Positions 41,194 through 49,226 are shown, numbered from the stretch's first letter. The stretch is DNA of 64,000 bases from DAOUJI01 sp965237875 (GCA_965237875.1 CBDEGP010000002.1:620001-684000); one strand, 5' to 3'. Numbers and translations are program-made. The notes: generated by a model not told the origin, from the sequence alone.

Positions 41194-42387
41194 CTATTCG
41201 TAGGGTTGGAGCTTGATTTCCTTGAGGGCTGGGATGACTTCCGTGCCGATTAGCTGGACGGAGCGCATGACGTCCTCGTGGGGCATGTCTCCCTCCAGGC
41301 CGTAGATTGAAACGTATCCAGGGTTCACGCCGTCTATCAAGTCGGCCAGCTTGGCGATCACCGTGTCGGGATTGCCGACGACGATGCTGCCCCACTCCTG
41401 GAGGTTTTCATAGGTCTTGCGCTGCCCGCCGTACCGCAAGCCTGCGCCGCCGGGTTGGGCGCGCAGCACGTCTATGGCCGCCCGCGACCGGTATCCCGGC
41501 GGGTCGTTGTGCTCCTGGGGACCCTTGAACATGTGGACGTCGTTCCACATGTACGCCCGGCCTATTTCCTGGGCCTTCTCGTCGGTGTCGGCGCAGAAGA
41601 CCTTCACGTTGCCGCCGAAGTTCCCGGGGCCGGGTGTGTACCCGTTTTCCTTGGCCGTCTGGATGTAGAGCTCCTTCAGCCATTCGGTCTGTCCCCGGAT
41701 GATCTGGAGGTTCATGTAGGGGTAGCCGTGCTCCGCCGCCCATACAACGCTCTCAGGGCTTGCGGTGCCGGGGAACCAGATGTCGGGGTGGGGTTTTTGC
41801 ATTGGGAGCACCCAGGGGTTGACCATCCTCCGGTCATAGTATTCGCCTTCGAAACGGAAGGGGCCGGGCTGGGTCCAGCACTTCAAGATCAAGTCGTGGG
41901 CCTCTTCGAACCTGTCCCGGTTCTGGGCGGGGGAGAGGCCCGATTGCAGGGTTTCGGTGGCGCTCCCTCTGACGAACCCCGATATGATGCGGCCGCCGGA
42001 GTAGCAGTCCAGCATCGCCACCTCCTCGGCCAACCTCACCGGGTCATTCAGCCCTATGACGTTTCCAAGCAGGGCAATTTTTACGTTCTTCGTGACCTTG
42101 GCTATGACGGCCCCGTCCAGGTTTATGGAGGGTTTCATGCACCAGTAGGCCATGTGGTGCTCGTTGGTCATTATTCCGTCGAAACCTACCTCGTCCACCA
42201 GGGCGTAGACCTCATGGTATTGGTTGTAGAGGGTGTGGGCCTTCTCCGGGTCGAAATATGTGTTGGGGAACTCCATGCGGGTGGCCGAGAATTTCTCCAG
42301 GTCCTCACTTTTTACGTACCCGTTCGGCTGCTCGGTAAAGAAGAAGACTTCCACCTGGTCGGTGGGACGCTTGAGTTGGTCTACCAT
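41194..42387 (-). CDS. Luciferase-like flavin-dependent monooxygenase (paralogue)
   Basis: A 397-residue LLM-class protein collinear with the one at 37840 and sharing most of its sequence: YALVDEVGFDGIMTNEHHMA, IALLGNVIGLNDPVRLAEEV, GGRIISGFVRGSATETLQSG, GNPDTVIAKLADLIDG. The start at 42387 has GGGGGGGA upstream and gives the same length as the paralogue; the frame stays open to 42645. It is divergent from the SDR at 42569. The pair flanks the nitrile-hydratase-like genes. Confidence 0.92.
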   Translation of the reverse strand: MVDQLKRPTDQVEVFFFTEQPNGYVKSEDLEKFSATRMEFPNTYFDPEKAHTLYNQYHEVYALVDEVGFDGIMTNEHHMAYWCMKPSINLDGAVIAKVTKNVKIALLGNVIGLNDPVRLAEEVAMLDCYSGGRIISGFVRGSATETLQSGLSPAQNRDRFEEAHDLILKCWTQPGPFRFEGEYYDRRMVNPWVLPMQKPHPDIWFPGTASPESVVWAAEHGYPYMNLQIIRGQTEWLKELYIQTAKENGYTPGPGNFGGNVKVFCADTDEKAQEIGRAYMWNDVHMFKGPQEHNDPPGYRSRAAIDVLRAQPGGAGLRYGGQRKTYENLQEWGSIVVGNPDTVIAKLADLIDGVNPGYVSIYGLEGDMPHEDVMRSVQLIGTEVIPALKEIKLQPYE

Positions 42388-42500
42388 CGAATCCCCCCCT
42401 GGTTCAGTATTTTGTTGCAGTGTCTCCGGGACCGGCTGTTTTGCTGAAAGTATAACAAAAGGAACGGGAAATATCAGCGCCGGGTTAGACATGACGTCCA

Positions 42501-42527
42501 TTGACCCGCAACGTCTTGTTGTATAAT
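42501..42527 (+). promoter_or_regulatory. Promoter of the SDR gene
   Basis: TATAAT at 42522-42527 is perfect; TTGACC at 42501-42506 lies 15 bp upstream, shorter than the preferred 17. It is 42 nt before the SDR start. Confidence 0.45.
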
Positions 42528-42568
42528 CTGCTCCGAACTCTCTATCTTTAAGGACATGGACGGGCGTT

Positions 42569-43330
42569 ATGGGCAGATTGGACGGGAAAGCGGCGATTGT
42601 TTCCGGCGGCGCCAGGGGACTTGGCGACATAATCACCCGCGTCATGGCGCGGGAAGGCGCAGCGGTGGTGTTCGGAGGCCGCAGGCTCGATGAAGTCTCC
42701 CAAAGTCTCGAGTCCGAGCTTAAAGAGCAGGGCTTTCAGGCCGCCAACGTCCGTCTTGACGTGACCCAGCCGGACGACTGGAAGGGCGCTGTGGAGGCGG
42801 CTGAAGCGGCGTTCGGGAGGGTGGACGTGCTGGTGAACAACGCGGGCGTAGGCGGCCGGTCCGACATAGACGCCATGCCGGAAGAGCTTTGGGACATCAT
42901 CATGGACACCAAGGTGAAGGGCGCCTTCCTGGGACTCAAACACTGCCTGCCGGCCATGAGAAGAGCGGGGCGCGGCTCGGTCATAAACATAGGCTCGATA
43001 ACCGGCCTTATCGCGCGCCCTTATGCGTCCGCGGCTTACAGCGCCGCCAACGCCGCCCTGGCCAGTTTCAGCAAGTCCGTGGCCGTGAGCCACGCCAAAG
43101 AGTCTATACGGAGCAACATAATCCACGCTGGCTCACTGCACAACGAAAGGTGGCTGGCGTCGGTGGCCGGCGACGAGGAAGCTCTGCGGACCAGGCTCGC
43201 GAAAATCCCGATGGGCCGGCTGGGCGGAATGGAAGAGATAGCCGCCTGCGTCGTCTTCCTGGCCTCCGAGGAGTCCGCCTACGTCACGGGCGCCGACCTG
43301 GTCGTCGACGGCGGAGCCGTAGCCTGGTAG
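42569..43330 (+). CDS. SDR-fold protein lacking the catalytic lysine
   Basis: A 253-residue SDR with cofactor motif SGGARGLGDII, NNAG, Ser in NIGSITG and Tyr157, but the YxxxK motif reads YSAAN, with Asn161 in place of Lys. The C-terminal GADLVVDGG is intact. Lys normally lowers the Tyr pKa and binds the ribose of NAD(P); its loss suggests weak or altered activity. The paralogue at 8874 keeps YSATK. The gene has its own promoter and is divergent from the flavin monooxygenase. Confidence 0.88.
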   Translation: MGRLDGKAAIVSGGARGLGDIITRVMAREGAAVVFGGRRLDEVSQSLESELKEQGFQAANVRLDVTQPDDWKGAVEAAEAAFGRVDVLVNNAGVGGRSDIDAMPEELWDIIMDTKVKGAFLGLKHCLPAMRRAGRGSVINIGSITGLIARPYASAAYSAANAALASFSKSVAVSHAKESIRSNIIHAGSLHNERWLASVAGDEEALRTRLAKIPMGRLGGMEEIAACVVFLASEESAYVTGADLVVDGGAVAW

Positions 43331-43431
43331 CCGGCCTGCGGCGGGCGGTTGCTGAAAGTGGAGCGCCACGGTCCTCGGGGGAGGCGCGCAGCCATCGGCG
43401 CCGTTCGCGGAGGGCTATGTCCCCTCTTCAC

Positions 43432-44030
43432 TCAGCGATTGTAGTCGGTTAGGTCGGCGACGGCGTCGTAGTCGGCTTGGTGCAGCCAATGACACCAAAC
43501 GTTCGAACCGGGGACTGACAGCCTCAGATACCTATGCGGACTACTCCAAGCCGCGACTGCCACGTAACGAACACCCGGATACCGATCGCGCGTAAACTCA
43601 AGGGGCGGCGGCAAATCGGTGTCCGTTGACATGATCACCACCACGTCATAAGCGCCGTCTACTGCCATTGATACGAAGTCTATCGCCAAGGCAACGTCAA
43701 TGCCTTTTTCTTGAGCTCTTTGATTGGACCAGTCTGATGGATACCTGAGATGACGGTGGATCACGGTCACTCCGTCCGTCTCCCATGTGGAGCATTGTTT
43801 CATGTGGGCTGCGTATGTCGTAGGGTCCTTTTCCGGGTCCGGGCGTCCGGTGTAAGCCGGACTTCCTCCAGAGAACAAAGAGCGCCGTTCGGTCCGCCTC
43901 GTGACTCTATAACCTTGCCTAGTTTCACCGGATCGAATTGCCCGTTGACTGAAGGTCCCTGGCTACGGAAGAAACTCTCTCTGGCGCTCCTGTAAGTGTT
44001 TTGTGCGTCAATAAACAGCGCCAGTTTCAA
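43432..44030 (-). pseudogene. NYN-domain (PIN-like) ribonuclease, frameshifted
   Basis: The N-terminal frame (from TTG at about 44030) reads LKLALFIDAQNTYRSARE, a NYN-domain start with the first Asp. The C-terminal frame reads SGGSPAYTGRPDPEKD, EKGIDVALAIDFVSMAV and YDVVVIMSTDTDLPPPLEF, holding the other acidic residues. The two frames meet at a TTT run (43877-43879, AAA on the plus strand); adding one base there gives one continuous protein of about 199 residues. Either a real inactivation or a homopolymer error. No Shine-Dalgarno is seen. NYN proteins cleave RNA and occur in defence islands. Confidence 0.75.
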
Positions 44031-44165
44031 AGTAGTGGTCTTGAATATCGTTGGAAAGCCGGACAAAATAACAGCCCCGCCAATCAACCTGCCGTTAAGG
44101 CAAGCGGACGACGGGGAGCATTGACGCAACTGTAAGCGTCCGGAATCCGTTTGTCAATCCGGAAA

Positions 44166-44765
44166 ATGGGTGTGTCAAGATATCCTTTGATAGTTTTTGT
44201 TAGTCACACTACAACGGATGCCCCTTTAGCCTCAGTCGTTAAAAATTGTATTGAATCTGCTTTCCTTGGACAGGTTGAGGTATTTGTCAGTAGTGAAGAT
44301 GATGATGTCACTGCTGGTGATAAATAGTTCCGGCAGATTGAGGCCGCACTAGGTGGCGCTAAAGTCCTGATGGTTATTTGCAGCAGCGCCTCGGTATATG
44401 GGCCGTGAATTTACTTCGAAGCAGGGGCAGCCTGGATCAAAGATATCCCGGTTATCCCCGTTTGCCACTCTGGTCTGAACAAAGATAAACTGCCTGCTCC
44501 GCTGTACTTCTTTCAATCATTGAACGCCAATGAAGAGGATTTTACGCGAAAGTTGTTGGCTGCCGTATCTAAACACCTTGGTTTTGATAGAGAGCCTCAA
44601 GTCCCTTATCAAGAAATGACAACTGAAATTAAAGGTGCGTTGTCGGAAATCTCCGAGCAGGCTGGTGAACTGACCCAGGAAGAAGGCATGGGGTTTCTCG
44701 ACTATCTTTTGGCGGGGCGTGTTTGGAATGGCATGCGGCGTATATTAGACAGTGGATTCGGGTAA
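44166..44765 (+). pseudogene. TIR-domain protein gene with two Trp-to-stop mutations
   Basis: From ATG 44166 the frame reads LIVFVSHTTTDAPLASVVKN, VEVFVSSEDDDVTAGDK-stop-F, VLMVICSSASVYGP-stop-IYFEAGAAW, IPVIPVCHSGLNKDKLPAPL and a helical tail to TAA at 44763-44765. This is a bacterial TIR domain, including the presumed NADase glutamate in YFEAGAAW. The stops TAG (44325-44327) and TGA (44406-44408) fall exactly where the family has conserved tryptophans (GDKWF and PWI), and each needs one G-to-A change from TGG. The segment is visibly more AT-rich than its surroundings, suggesting acquisition by transfer. Confidence 0.82.
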
Positions 44766-44812
44766 AGGCGGATGCTTCCCGTAGGCGGAGCGCCGCCGCC
44801 CGTTGACACCCT

Positions 44813-44840
44813 GATTTCATGCGTACATAATCCGTAAAAC
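44813..44840 (+). promoter_or_regulatory. Promoter of the selenoprotein gene
   Basis: TTGACA at 44813-44818 is a perfect -35; TAAAAC at 44835-44840 is a moderate -10 with 16-bp spacing. The start codon at 44860 would follow a leader of about 12 nt carrying AGGGGGC. Confidence 0.5.
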
Positions 44841-44859
44841 ATGGCTTCAGGGGGCTTCT

Positions 44860-45621
44860 ATGAACGTTCAGGTGTTCACCCAACCTGGCTGATTCAGCTG
44901 CCGGACGCTGGAAGCGTTCCTTACTTCCAACGGCGTAGAGTTCCACAACCATGACGTGCTCAACGACGAGGCGTCCAGAGAATTCCTCGCGGGCCGCGGC
45001 ATAAAGGCCCTTCCGGTCACCATCGTAGACGACGAAAAGGTGGTCATCGGCTTCTACCCCAAGAAGCTCGTCGAAGTCCTGGAGCTTGACGCCGCCGTAG
45101 ACCTGTCCTCATCCGCCCAGTGGCTCGCCGAAAAGTACGAGGCCATTCTGGGCGCCGCCTCCAGGGCCGCGGGTCAGCTCATGCCCATCGAGTTGGACGA
45201 AGCTCCCGCGTGGCGGCCCAGGACCCTCCGCGAGTTGCTGCTGCACATCATCTCCTTCCCGGAGTTGGCGTGGCGGGCCCACGAGCACGGAAGCATGAGC
45301 AAGGAGGACATGGAGGTTTCCCGCGAAAAGACCTCGCAAATCAAGTCTCCAAAGCAAATCGCCGATTACGGCCGCGAGGTGAGAGAGAACGTGACGGCGT
45401 TCTTGAAGAGCGGCGCCTCAGCAGGGTTCGAGAGGGTGGTCCCCGCCCATTACGGGGGCGAGGTGACCGTGCTGGAGCTGCTTCACATAATCCTGCGCCA
45501 CTCCACCCACCACCTGAAGCAGGTCTACCACATCATGGAGACGGACCTGAAAGTCAAGCCCGAAAAGCCCGCGTCGGCAGAGGACTTCGAGGGCATATCC
45601 ACGCCGGAAGAGCTCATATAG
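44860..45621 (+). CDS. Probable selenoprotein: glutaredoxin-like domain (UxxC) fused to DinB domain
   Basis: A 253-residue frame with one in-frame UGA at codon 11 (44890-44892). The N-terminus reads MNVQVFTQPG-U-FSCRTLEAF, a glutaredoxin/NrdH-type redox loop in which Sec (U) takes the first Cys of CxxC. KALPVTIVDD (the cis-proline strand) and VVIGFYPKKL follow, completing the fold to about residue 80. Residues 85-225 are a DinB-type helical bundle (WRPRTLRELLLHIISFPELA, LRHSTHHLKQVYHIM). AGGGGG is 6 nt before the ATG. A SECIS-like stem-loop follows the UGA and tRNA-Sec is at 24423. Standard gene callers would start at GTG 44956 and lose the redox site. A methyltransferase begins 14 nt downstream. 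Confidence 0.85.
44903..44920 (+). promoter_or_regulatory. Candidate bacterial SECIS element
   Basis: GGACGCT (44903-44909) pairs with AGCG-T-TCC (44913-44920) around the loop GGA (44910-44912); the T at 44917 is bulged. This makes 7 bp with a bulged U. The loop begins 18 nt after the UGA and starts with G, matching the known bacterial SECIS pattern (short loop with an early G, 16-37 nt after UGA). It is coding sequence as well. Confidence 0.6.
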
Positions 45622-45635
45622 CCGCCGCCCACGCG

Positions 45636-46430
45636 ATGAACGATCAACCCAACTCAGCCCAGACCACCGTCGGCGCATGGGACGCCGACCTCTACGATTC
45701 CAAACATGCTTTCGTCTCGGAGTACGGGCTGGAGCTGGTGGAAATGCTGGCGCCGCAGCCCGGCGAACGCATCTTGGACATGGGGTGCGGCACCGGGCGG
45801 TTGGCCGGAGAGATCTCCAAGAGCGGCGCCCAGGCGGTCGGTCTGGACATCGACTCTTCCATGATCGAGCGGGCCCGGTCCGCCCACCCCGACGTGGAGT
45901 TCCATGTGGCCGACGCCGCCGGTGTTACGTGGGGCGAGCCCTTCGACGCCGTCTTTTCCAATGCCGCCATCCACTGGATGAAGGACACCCACGGCGTCAT
46001 GGCCACCCTGGGCGAAATCCTCAAGCCGGGCGGACGCCTGGTTGTCGAGCTGGGCGGCAGGGGGAATATAGCGTCCATAATCAAAGCGGTGGACCAAACC
46101 CTGGAATCAGTGGGGCATGCCCGCCCCGGCCAGGGGTTGCCCTGGTATTTCCCCAGCGTCGCCGACTTCACCTCCAGATTGGAGGAGAGGAACATCATCA
46201 CCAGCTATGCGGCCCTTTTCGACAGGCCCACTCCACTGGAAGACGGCGCCCAGGGGATGCGCCACTGGATGTCCATGTTCGGGGCCGAGCTCTTGGTCCA
46301 CCTCCCGACCGAGTTTCGGGAGCGGGTGGTCGGGGAAGTCGAGTCTCTGCTCAAGCCGCTCATGTTCCACAACGGCGTCTGGACCGCCGATTACCGCCGC
46401 CTTAGAGTTATGGCATACAAAGACAAATAG
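45636..46430 (+). CDS. Class I SAM-dependent methyltransferase
   Basis: A 264-residue methyltransferase. Motif I is ILDMGCGTGRLAGEI, followed by GLDIDSSMIERA, EFHVADAAG and FDAVFSNAAIHWMKD, resembling trans-aconitate or malonyl-ACP O-methyltransferases. It starts at ATG 45636, 14 nt after the selenoprotein gene, and is followed 29 nt later by a flavin monooxygenase; the three genes look like one operon. The acceptor is unknown. Confidence 0.9.
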   Translation: MNDQPNSAQTTVGAWDADLYDSKHAFVSEYGLELVEMLAPQPGERILDMGCGTGRLAGEISKSGAQAVGLDIDSSMIERARSAHPDVEFHVADAAGVTWGEPFDAVFSNAAIHWMKDTHGVMATLGEILKPGGRLVVELGGRGNIASIIKAVDQTLESVGHARPGQGLPWYFPSVADFTSRLEERNIITSYAALFDRPTPLEDGAQGMRHWMSMFGAELLVHLPTEFRERVVGEVESLLKPLMFHNGVWTADYRRLRVMAYKDK

Positions 46431-46459
46431 GCGCAGGAGCCGCCGCCAGGGAGGCATAT

Positions 46460-47632
46460 ATGATCAAGTCATTCTCCACCCTTTACGCAGGCCACGTGCT
46501 GCAAGGAGACAAGATTGGTTTCGATGGGACTCCGGCCAACGAACGCCGGTACTCGAATGAGCGGCTCATAGAGGTCTTCGACATGGCCAAGGAGACGGCC
46601 CAGGTCACTGAGGAGTTGGGCTACGACATTCTGTGGATGGCTGAACACCATTTCCAACGGGAGGGGTACGAATGCATTCCCAACCTGCTGATGCTCAACG
46701 TCTGGCTGGCCCAGCACACCAAGAAGATAAAGCTGGGCTGCGCGTTCAACATCCTTCCCATGTGGCATCCCATTCGCCTGGCCGAGGACTTCGCCATGGC
46801 CGACGTGCTGACGGACGGGAGGGTCATATTCGGCGTGGGCCGCGGCTACCACACCAGGGAGGTGGAGACCTTCGGCGCTCCCATGCTTGACGCCGACGCC
46901 AACAGAGACCTCTTCGAGGAGCAGTTGGAAGTGATAGTCGCCGCTTTCAATAACGATTCCTTTTCCTTCAAGGGCAAGAACTATACCCTGCCCCCCGAAG
47001 TCCCATACAGGGGCTATCAGCTTAAGGAGCTGACCCTGGTGCCGAGGCCGGTCCATACTCCGGTGGAGATGTGGCAGCCGGTGGTGAGCGGGTCTCCCAG
47101 GGGACTGGACTTCATGGCCAAGCATGGGATCAAGGGGATAATCGCGGGGACTGCCATAGACCACGTGGATGGATGGATTCACGAATACCAGCTTGCAAAT
47201 GCCCGGTACGGGCGGGAGACCGAATTGGGAGAGGGCCTGGCGTTGGGAATATGGTGCCAGGTGGACGACAGCTACGAGAAGGCAAAGAGCCTGCTGAGAC
47301 CGCTCTTCGAGGAGCATGTGAAGTTCGCAGCGCCCCTGGGGATGCTCCGGTACAGCGACGAGCAGATGGAAGCGGTTGGCCCGGCGGGTGCCGCACGCCA
47401 TATTGCGGCCAGCGGCAACTTCGAAGACGTGTTGAAGACCCGGGCCTGGTTCTGCGGCAGCCCCGAAGACACCATCGCCTACCTCAAGGAGGTGGAGGAC
47501 AAATACCCGGGGCTGGACCAGATCATGATCGCCTGTCCCATGGGGGCCACAATGGACCAGTTCCATGAGCAGGCGGCCCGCATCTCCAAAGAGGTGATGC
47601 CCGCCTTTCCAGGGGTGAAGCAGAAGCCATGA
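46460..47632 (+). CDS. Luciferase-like flavin-dependent monooxygenase
   Basis: A 390-residue LLM-class protein more distant from the two at 37840 and 41194: TEELGYDILWMAEHHFQREG, LGCAFNILPMWHPIRLAEDF, GRVIFGVGRGYHTREVETFG, GSPEDTIAYLKEVEDKYPG. GGGAGG precedes the ATG. It is the last gene of the selenoprotein-methyltransferase run, ahead of the tRNA cluster. A thiol- or sulfur-related substrate would fit its neighbours, but this is speculation. Confidence 0.92.
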   Translation: MIKSFSTLYAGHVLQGDKIGFDGTPANERRYSNERLIEVFDMAKETAQVTEELGYDILWMAEHHFQREGYECIPNLLMLNVWLAQHTKKIKLGCAFNILPMWHPIRLAEDFAMADVLTDGRVIFGVGRGYHTREVETFGAPMLDADANRDLFEEQLEVIVAAFNNDSFSFKGKNYTLPPEVPYRGYQLKELTLVPRPVHTPVEMWQPVVSGSPRGLDFMAKHGIKGIIAGTAIDHVDGWIHEYQLANARYGRETELGEGLALGIWCQVDDSYEKAKSLLRPLFEEHVKFAAPLGMLRYSDEQMEAVGPAGAARHIAASGNFEDVLKTRAWFCGSPEDTIAYLKEVEDKYPGLDQIMIACPMGATMDQFHEQAARISKEVMPAFPGVKQKP

Positions 47633-47713
47633 GCGGAGGCGCGCCCCTCAGCCGATAAGGGCGATAAGGGAATGCTGGAAACTCCGGAAGAATATGGTAA
47701 AATGGGTTTTCCT

Positions 47714-47800
47714 GCCGAGGTGGTGGAATTGGTAGACACGCCATCTTGAGGGGGTGGTAGGCGTAAGCCTGTGTGGGTTCAAATCCCGCCCTCGGCACCA
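47714..47800 (+). tRNA. tRNA-Leu (anticodon GAG)
   Basis: An 87-nt class II tRNA. The acceptor stem is GCCGAGG/CCTCGGC, with encoded CCA. The anticodon arm CCATC-TTGAGGG-GGTGG gives GAG, and there is a long variable arm (GGCGTAAGCCT). Confidence 0.93.
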
Positions 47801-47816
47801 TTTCGGTGAAGGACCG

Positions 47817-47892
47817 GGCGACGTAGCCAAGTGGTTAAGGCGGAGGTCTGCAAAACCTCTATTCGGCGGTTCGAATCCGCCCGTCGCCTCCA
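47817..47892 (+). tRNA. tRNA-Cys (anticodon GCA)
   Basis: A 76-nt tRNA with acceptor GGCGACG/CGTCGCC, discriminator T, encoded CCA, and anticodon arm GAGGT-CTGCAAA-ACCTC, giving GCA. It lies 16 nt after tRNA-Leu(GAG) and is probably co-transcribed. Confidence 0.95.
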
Positions 47893-47907
47893 ATTTTTGG
47901 CGTTAAG

Positions 47908-47938
47908 GCGCAGGGATAGGGTTCCTGCGCTTGTTTTA
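47908..47938 (+). terminator. Intrinsic terminator after tRNA-Cys
   Basis: GCGCAGG (47908-47914) pairs with CCTGCGC (47924-47930) and is followed by TTGTTTTA. It lies 15 nt after tRNA-Cys and separates it from the next tRNA. Confidence 0.75.
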
Positions 47939-47953
47939 TCTCTCAGCAGGGAT

Positions 47954-48039
47954 GCCGAGGTGGCGGAACGGTAGACGCGGCGGACTTAAAATCCGCTGCC
48001 CGCGAGGGCGTGTGGGTTCGAGTCCCTCCCTCGGCACCA
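47954..48039 (+). tRNA. tRNA-Leu (anticodon UAA)
   Basis: An 86-nt class II tRNA. The acceptor stem is GCCGAGG/CCTCGGC with encoded CCA. The anticodon arm CGGAC-TTAAAAT-CCG gives TAA, and the variable arm is long (TGCCCGCGAGGGCG). Confidence 0.93.
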
Positions 48040-48084
48040 TAAGCCCAGTCCCCGCCTGCGCCGCCCCATATGCCGGCTTATTCT

Positions 48085-48396
48085 TTACCCAGCGGGGACT
48101 TCTAAGCGGGCATCCTTAGCTAAAGCTGGAGGCGGAAGAGCCGATTGTATTCCTCTAACGTTGATGTTGGAGACGAGGACCATCGACTCGCCGTCTCTCC
48201 GCATATCCATGCTCACGGAGCCTTCGTCCACGTCCAGGTAACGGGAGACGACCTCGAGGAAGTCCAGTTTCATAGATTCTATGTAGTTGAATGAGATTCC
48301 CACACGGTCCAGGACCAGAATCACGCGCAACCGCTGCCTGGCTGAGTCCTTAGACCTCTCATGGCGCTGTAACGCCCACCGGAGAAGATCTATCAT
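48085..48396 (-). CDS. minE: Cell division topological specificity factor MinE
   Basis: A 103-residue MinE: DSARQRLRVILVLDR is the MinD-binding anti-MinCD region, followed by the beta-strand dimerisation domain (FLEVVSRYLDVDEGSVSMDM, SMVLVSNINV). It releases MinD from the membrane and so drives pole-to-pole oscillation. Its start overlaps the minD stop by 4 nt, in the order minC-minD-minE. Confidence 0.95.
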   Translation of the reverse strand: MIDLLRWALQRHERSKDSARQRLRVILVLDRVGISFNYIESMKLDFLEVVSRYLDVDEGSVSMDMRRDGESMVLVSNINVRGIQSALPPPALAKDARLEVPAG

Positions 48397-49226
48397 GACA
48401 GGTCTCCGTGGTAACCGTTCCTTCCGTTGCCGTTTTTGGAGAACATCTTCATAAACTTGCCCAGGAATCCGGGGCTGGCTCCAAGCTCCAGGAAGGGCAT
48501 CTCTTCCCCCTCCAACCGCGCCGCGACCCGCCTGTACGCCTCACCCGAGAGGGACTTCTTGTCGTGGACCACGGGCAGTCCCTTGTTGGTGGACACAATG
48601 ATTCCGTCGTCGTCCGGGACCAGTCCGATGAGTTTCACGGACAGGAGGTCAAGGATGTCTTCATGGTCCATCATATCCCCCTCCTTGACCATTCCGGGAC
48701 GGATCCGATTGATTACCAGGTCCGGAGTAGGCAACTCGGCGGCTTCCAGCAGGCCGATGACCCGGTCGGCGTCTCTTATCGCCGACACCTCCGGCGTCGT
48801 GACTACGATGGCTCGGTCCGCCGCGACTATGGCGTTTTGGAACCCCTGCTCTATGCCTGCCGGGCAGTCGATGAGCACATACTCGAACTTTTCCTTGAGA
48901 TCGTCCACCAGCTCCTTCATCTGTTCAGGCTTCAGGGCGGACTTGTCCCTGGTCTGGGCGGCTGGAATCAGATAGAGCTCGTTGGTGTGCTTGTCCCTTA
49001 CCAAGGCCTGGTTTAGCCTACAGCGTCCTTCCACAACGTCAACCAGGTCATATACGATGCGGTTCTCCAGCCCTAAGACCACATCCAGGTTCCGCAGTCC
49101 GATGTCCGTGTCCACTACCGCCACGCTTCGACCCCTCATGGCCAGAGCGGAGCCAAGGTTGGCCGTGGCGGTGGTCTTGCCCACTCCTCCTTTTCCTGAA
49201 GTCACTACAATAGTTGTACCGCTCAT
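48393..49226 (-). CDS. minD: Septum site-determining ATPase MinD
   Basis: A 277-residue MinD. The deviant Walker A is SGKGGVGKTT; VVDTDIGLRNLDVVLG and YVLIDCPAGIEQGF are typical. The C-terminus carries a probable amphipathic membrane helix (FLGKFMKMFSKNGNG). MinD recruits MinC to the membrane. Its start overlaps the minC stop by 4 nt. Confidence 0.96.
   Translation of the reverse strand: MSGTTIVVTSGKGGVGKTTATANLGSALAMRGRSVAVVDTDIGLRNLDVVLGLENRIVYDLVDVVEGRCRLNQALVRDKHTNELYLIPAAQTRDKSALKPEQMKELVDDLKEKFEYVLIDCPAGIEQGFQNAIVAADRAIVVTTPEVSAIRDADRVIGLLEAAELPTPDLVINRIRPGMVKEGDMMDHEDILDLLSVKLIGLVPDDDGIIVSTNKGLPVVHDKKSLSGEAYRRVAARLEGEEMPFLELGASPGFLGKFMKMFSKNGNGRNGYHGDLS

Noticed and set aside
44406..44408. 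UGA in the TIR gene as a second selenocysteine codon
   Set aside because: It aligns with a conserved Trp, not Cys, no redox motif is nearby, and a TAG stop lies upstream in the same frame.
45120..45635. Longer N-terminus of the methyltransferase
   Set aside because: It is an Arg/Gly-rich shadow of the DinB domain coding frame; the methyltransferase fold starts at 45636.
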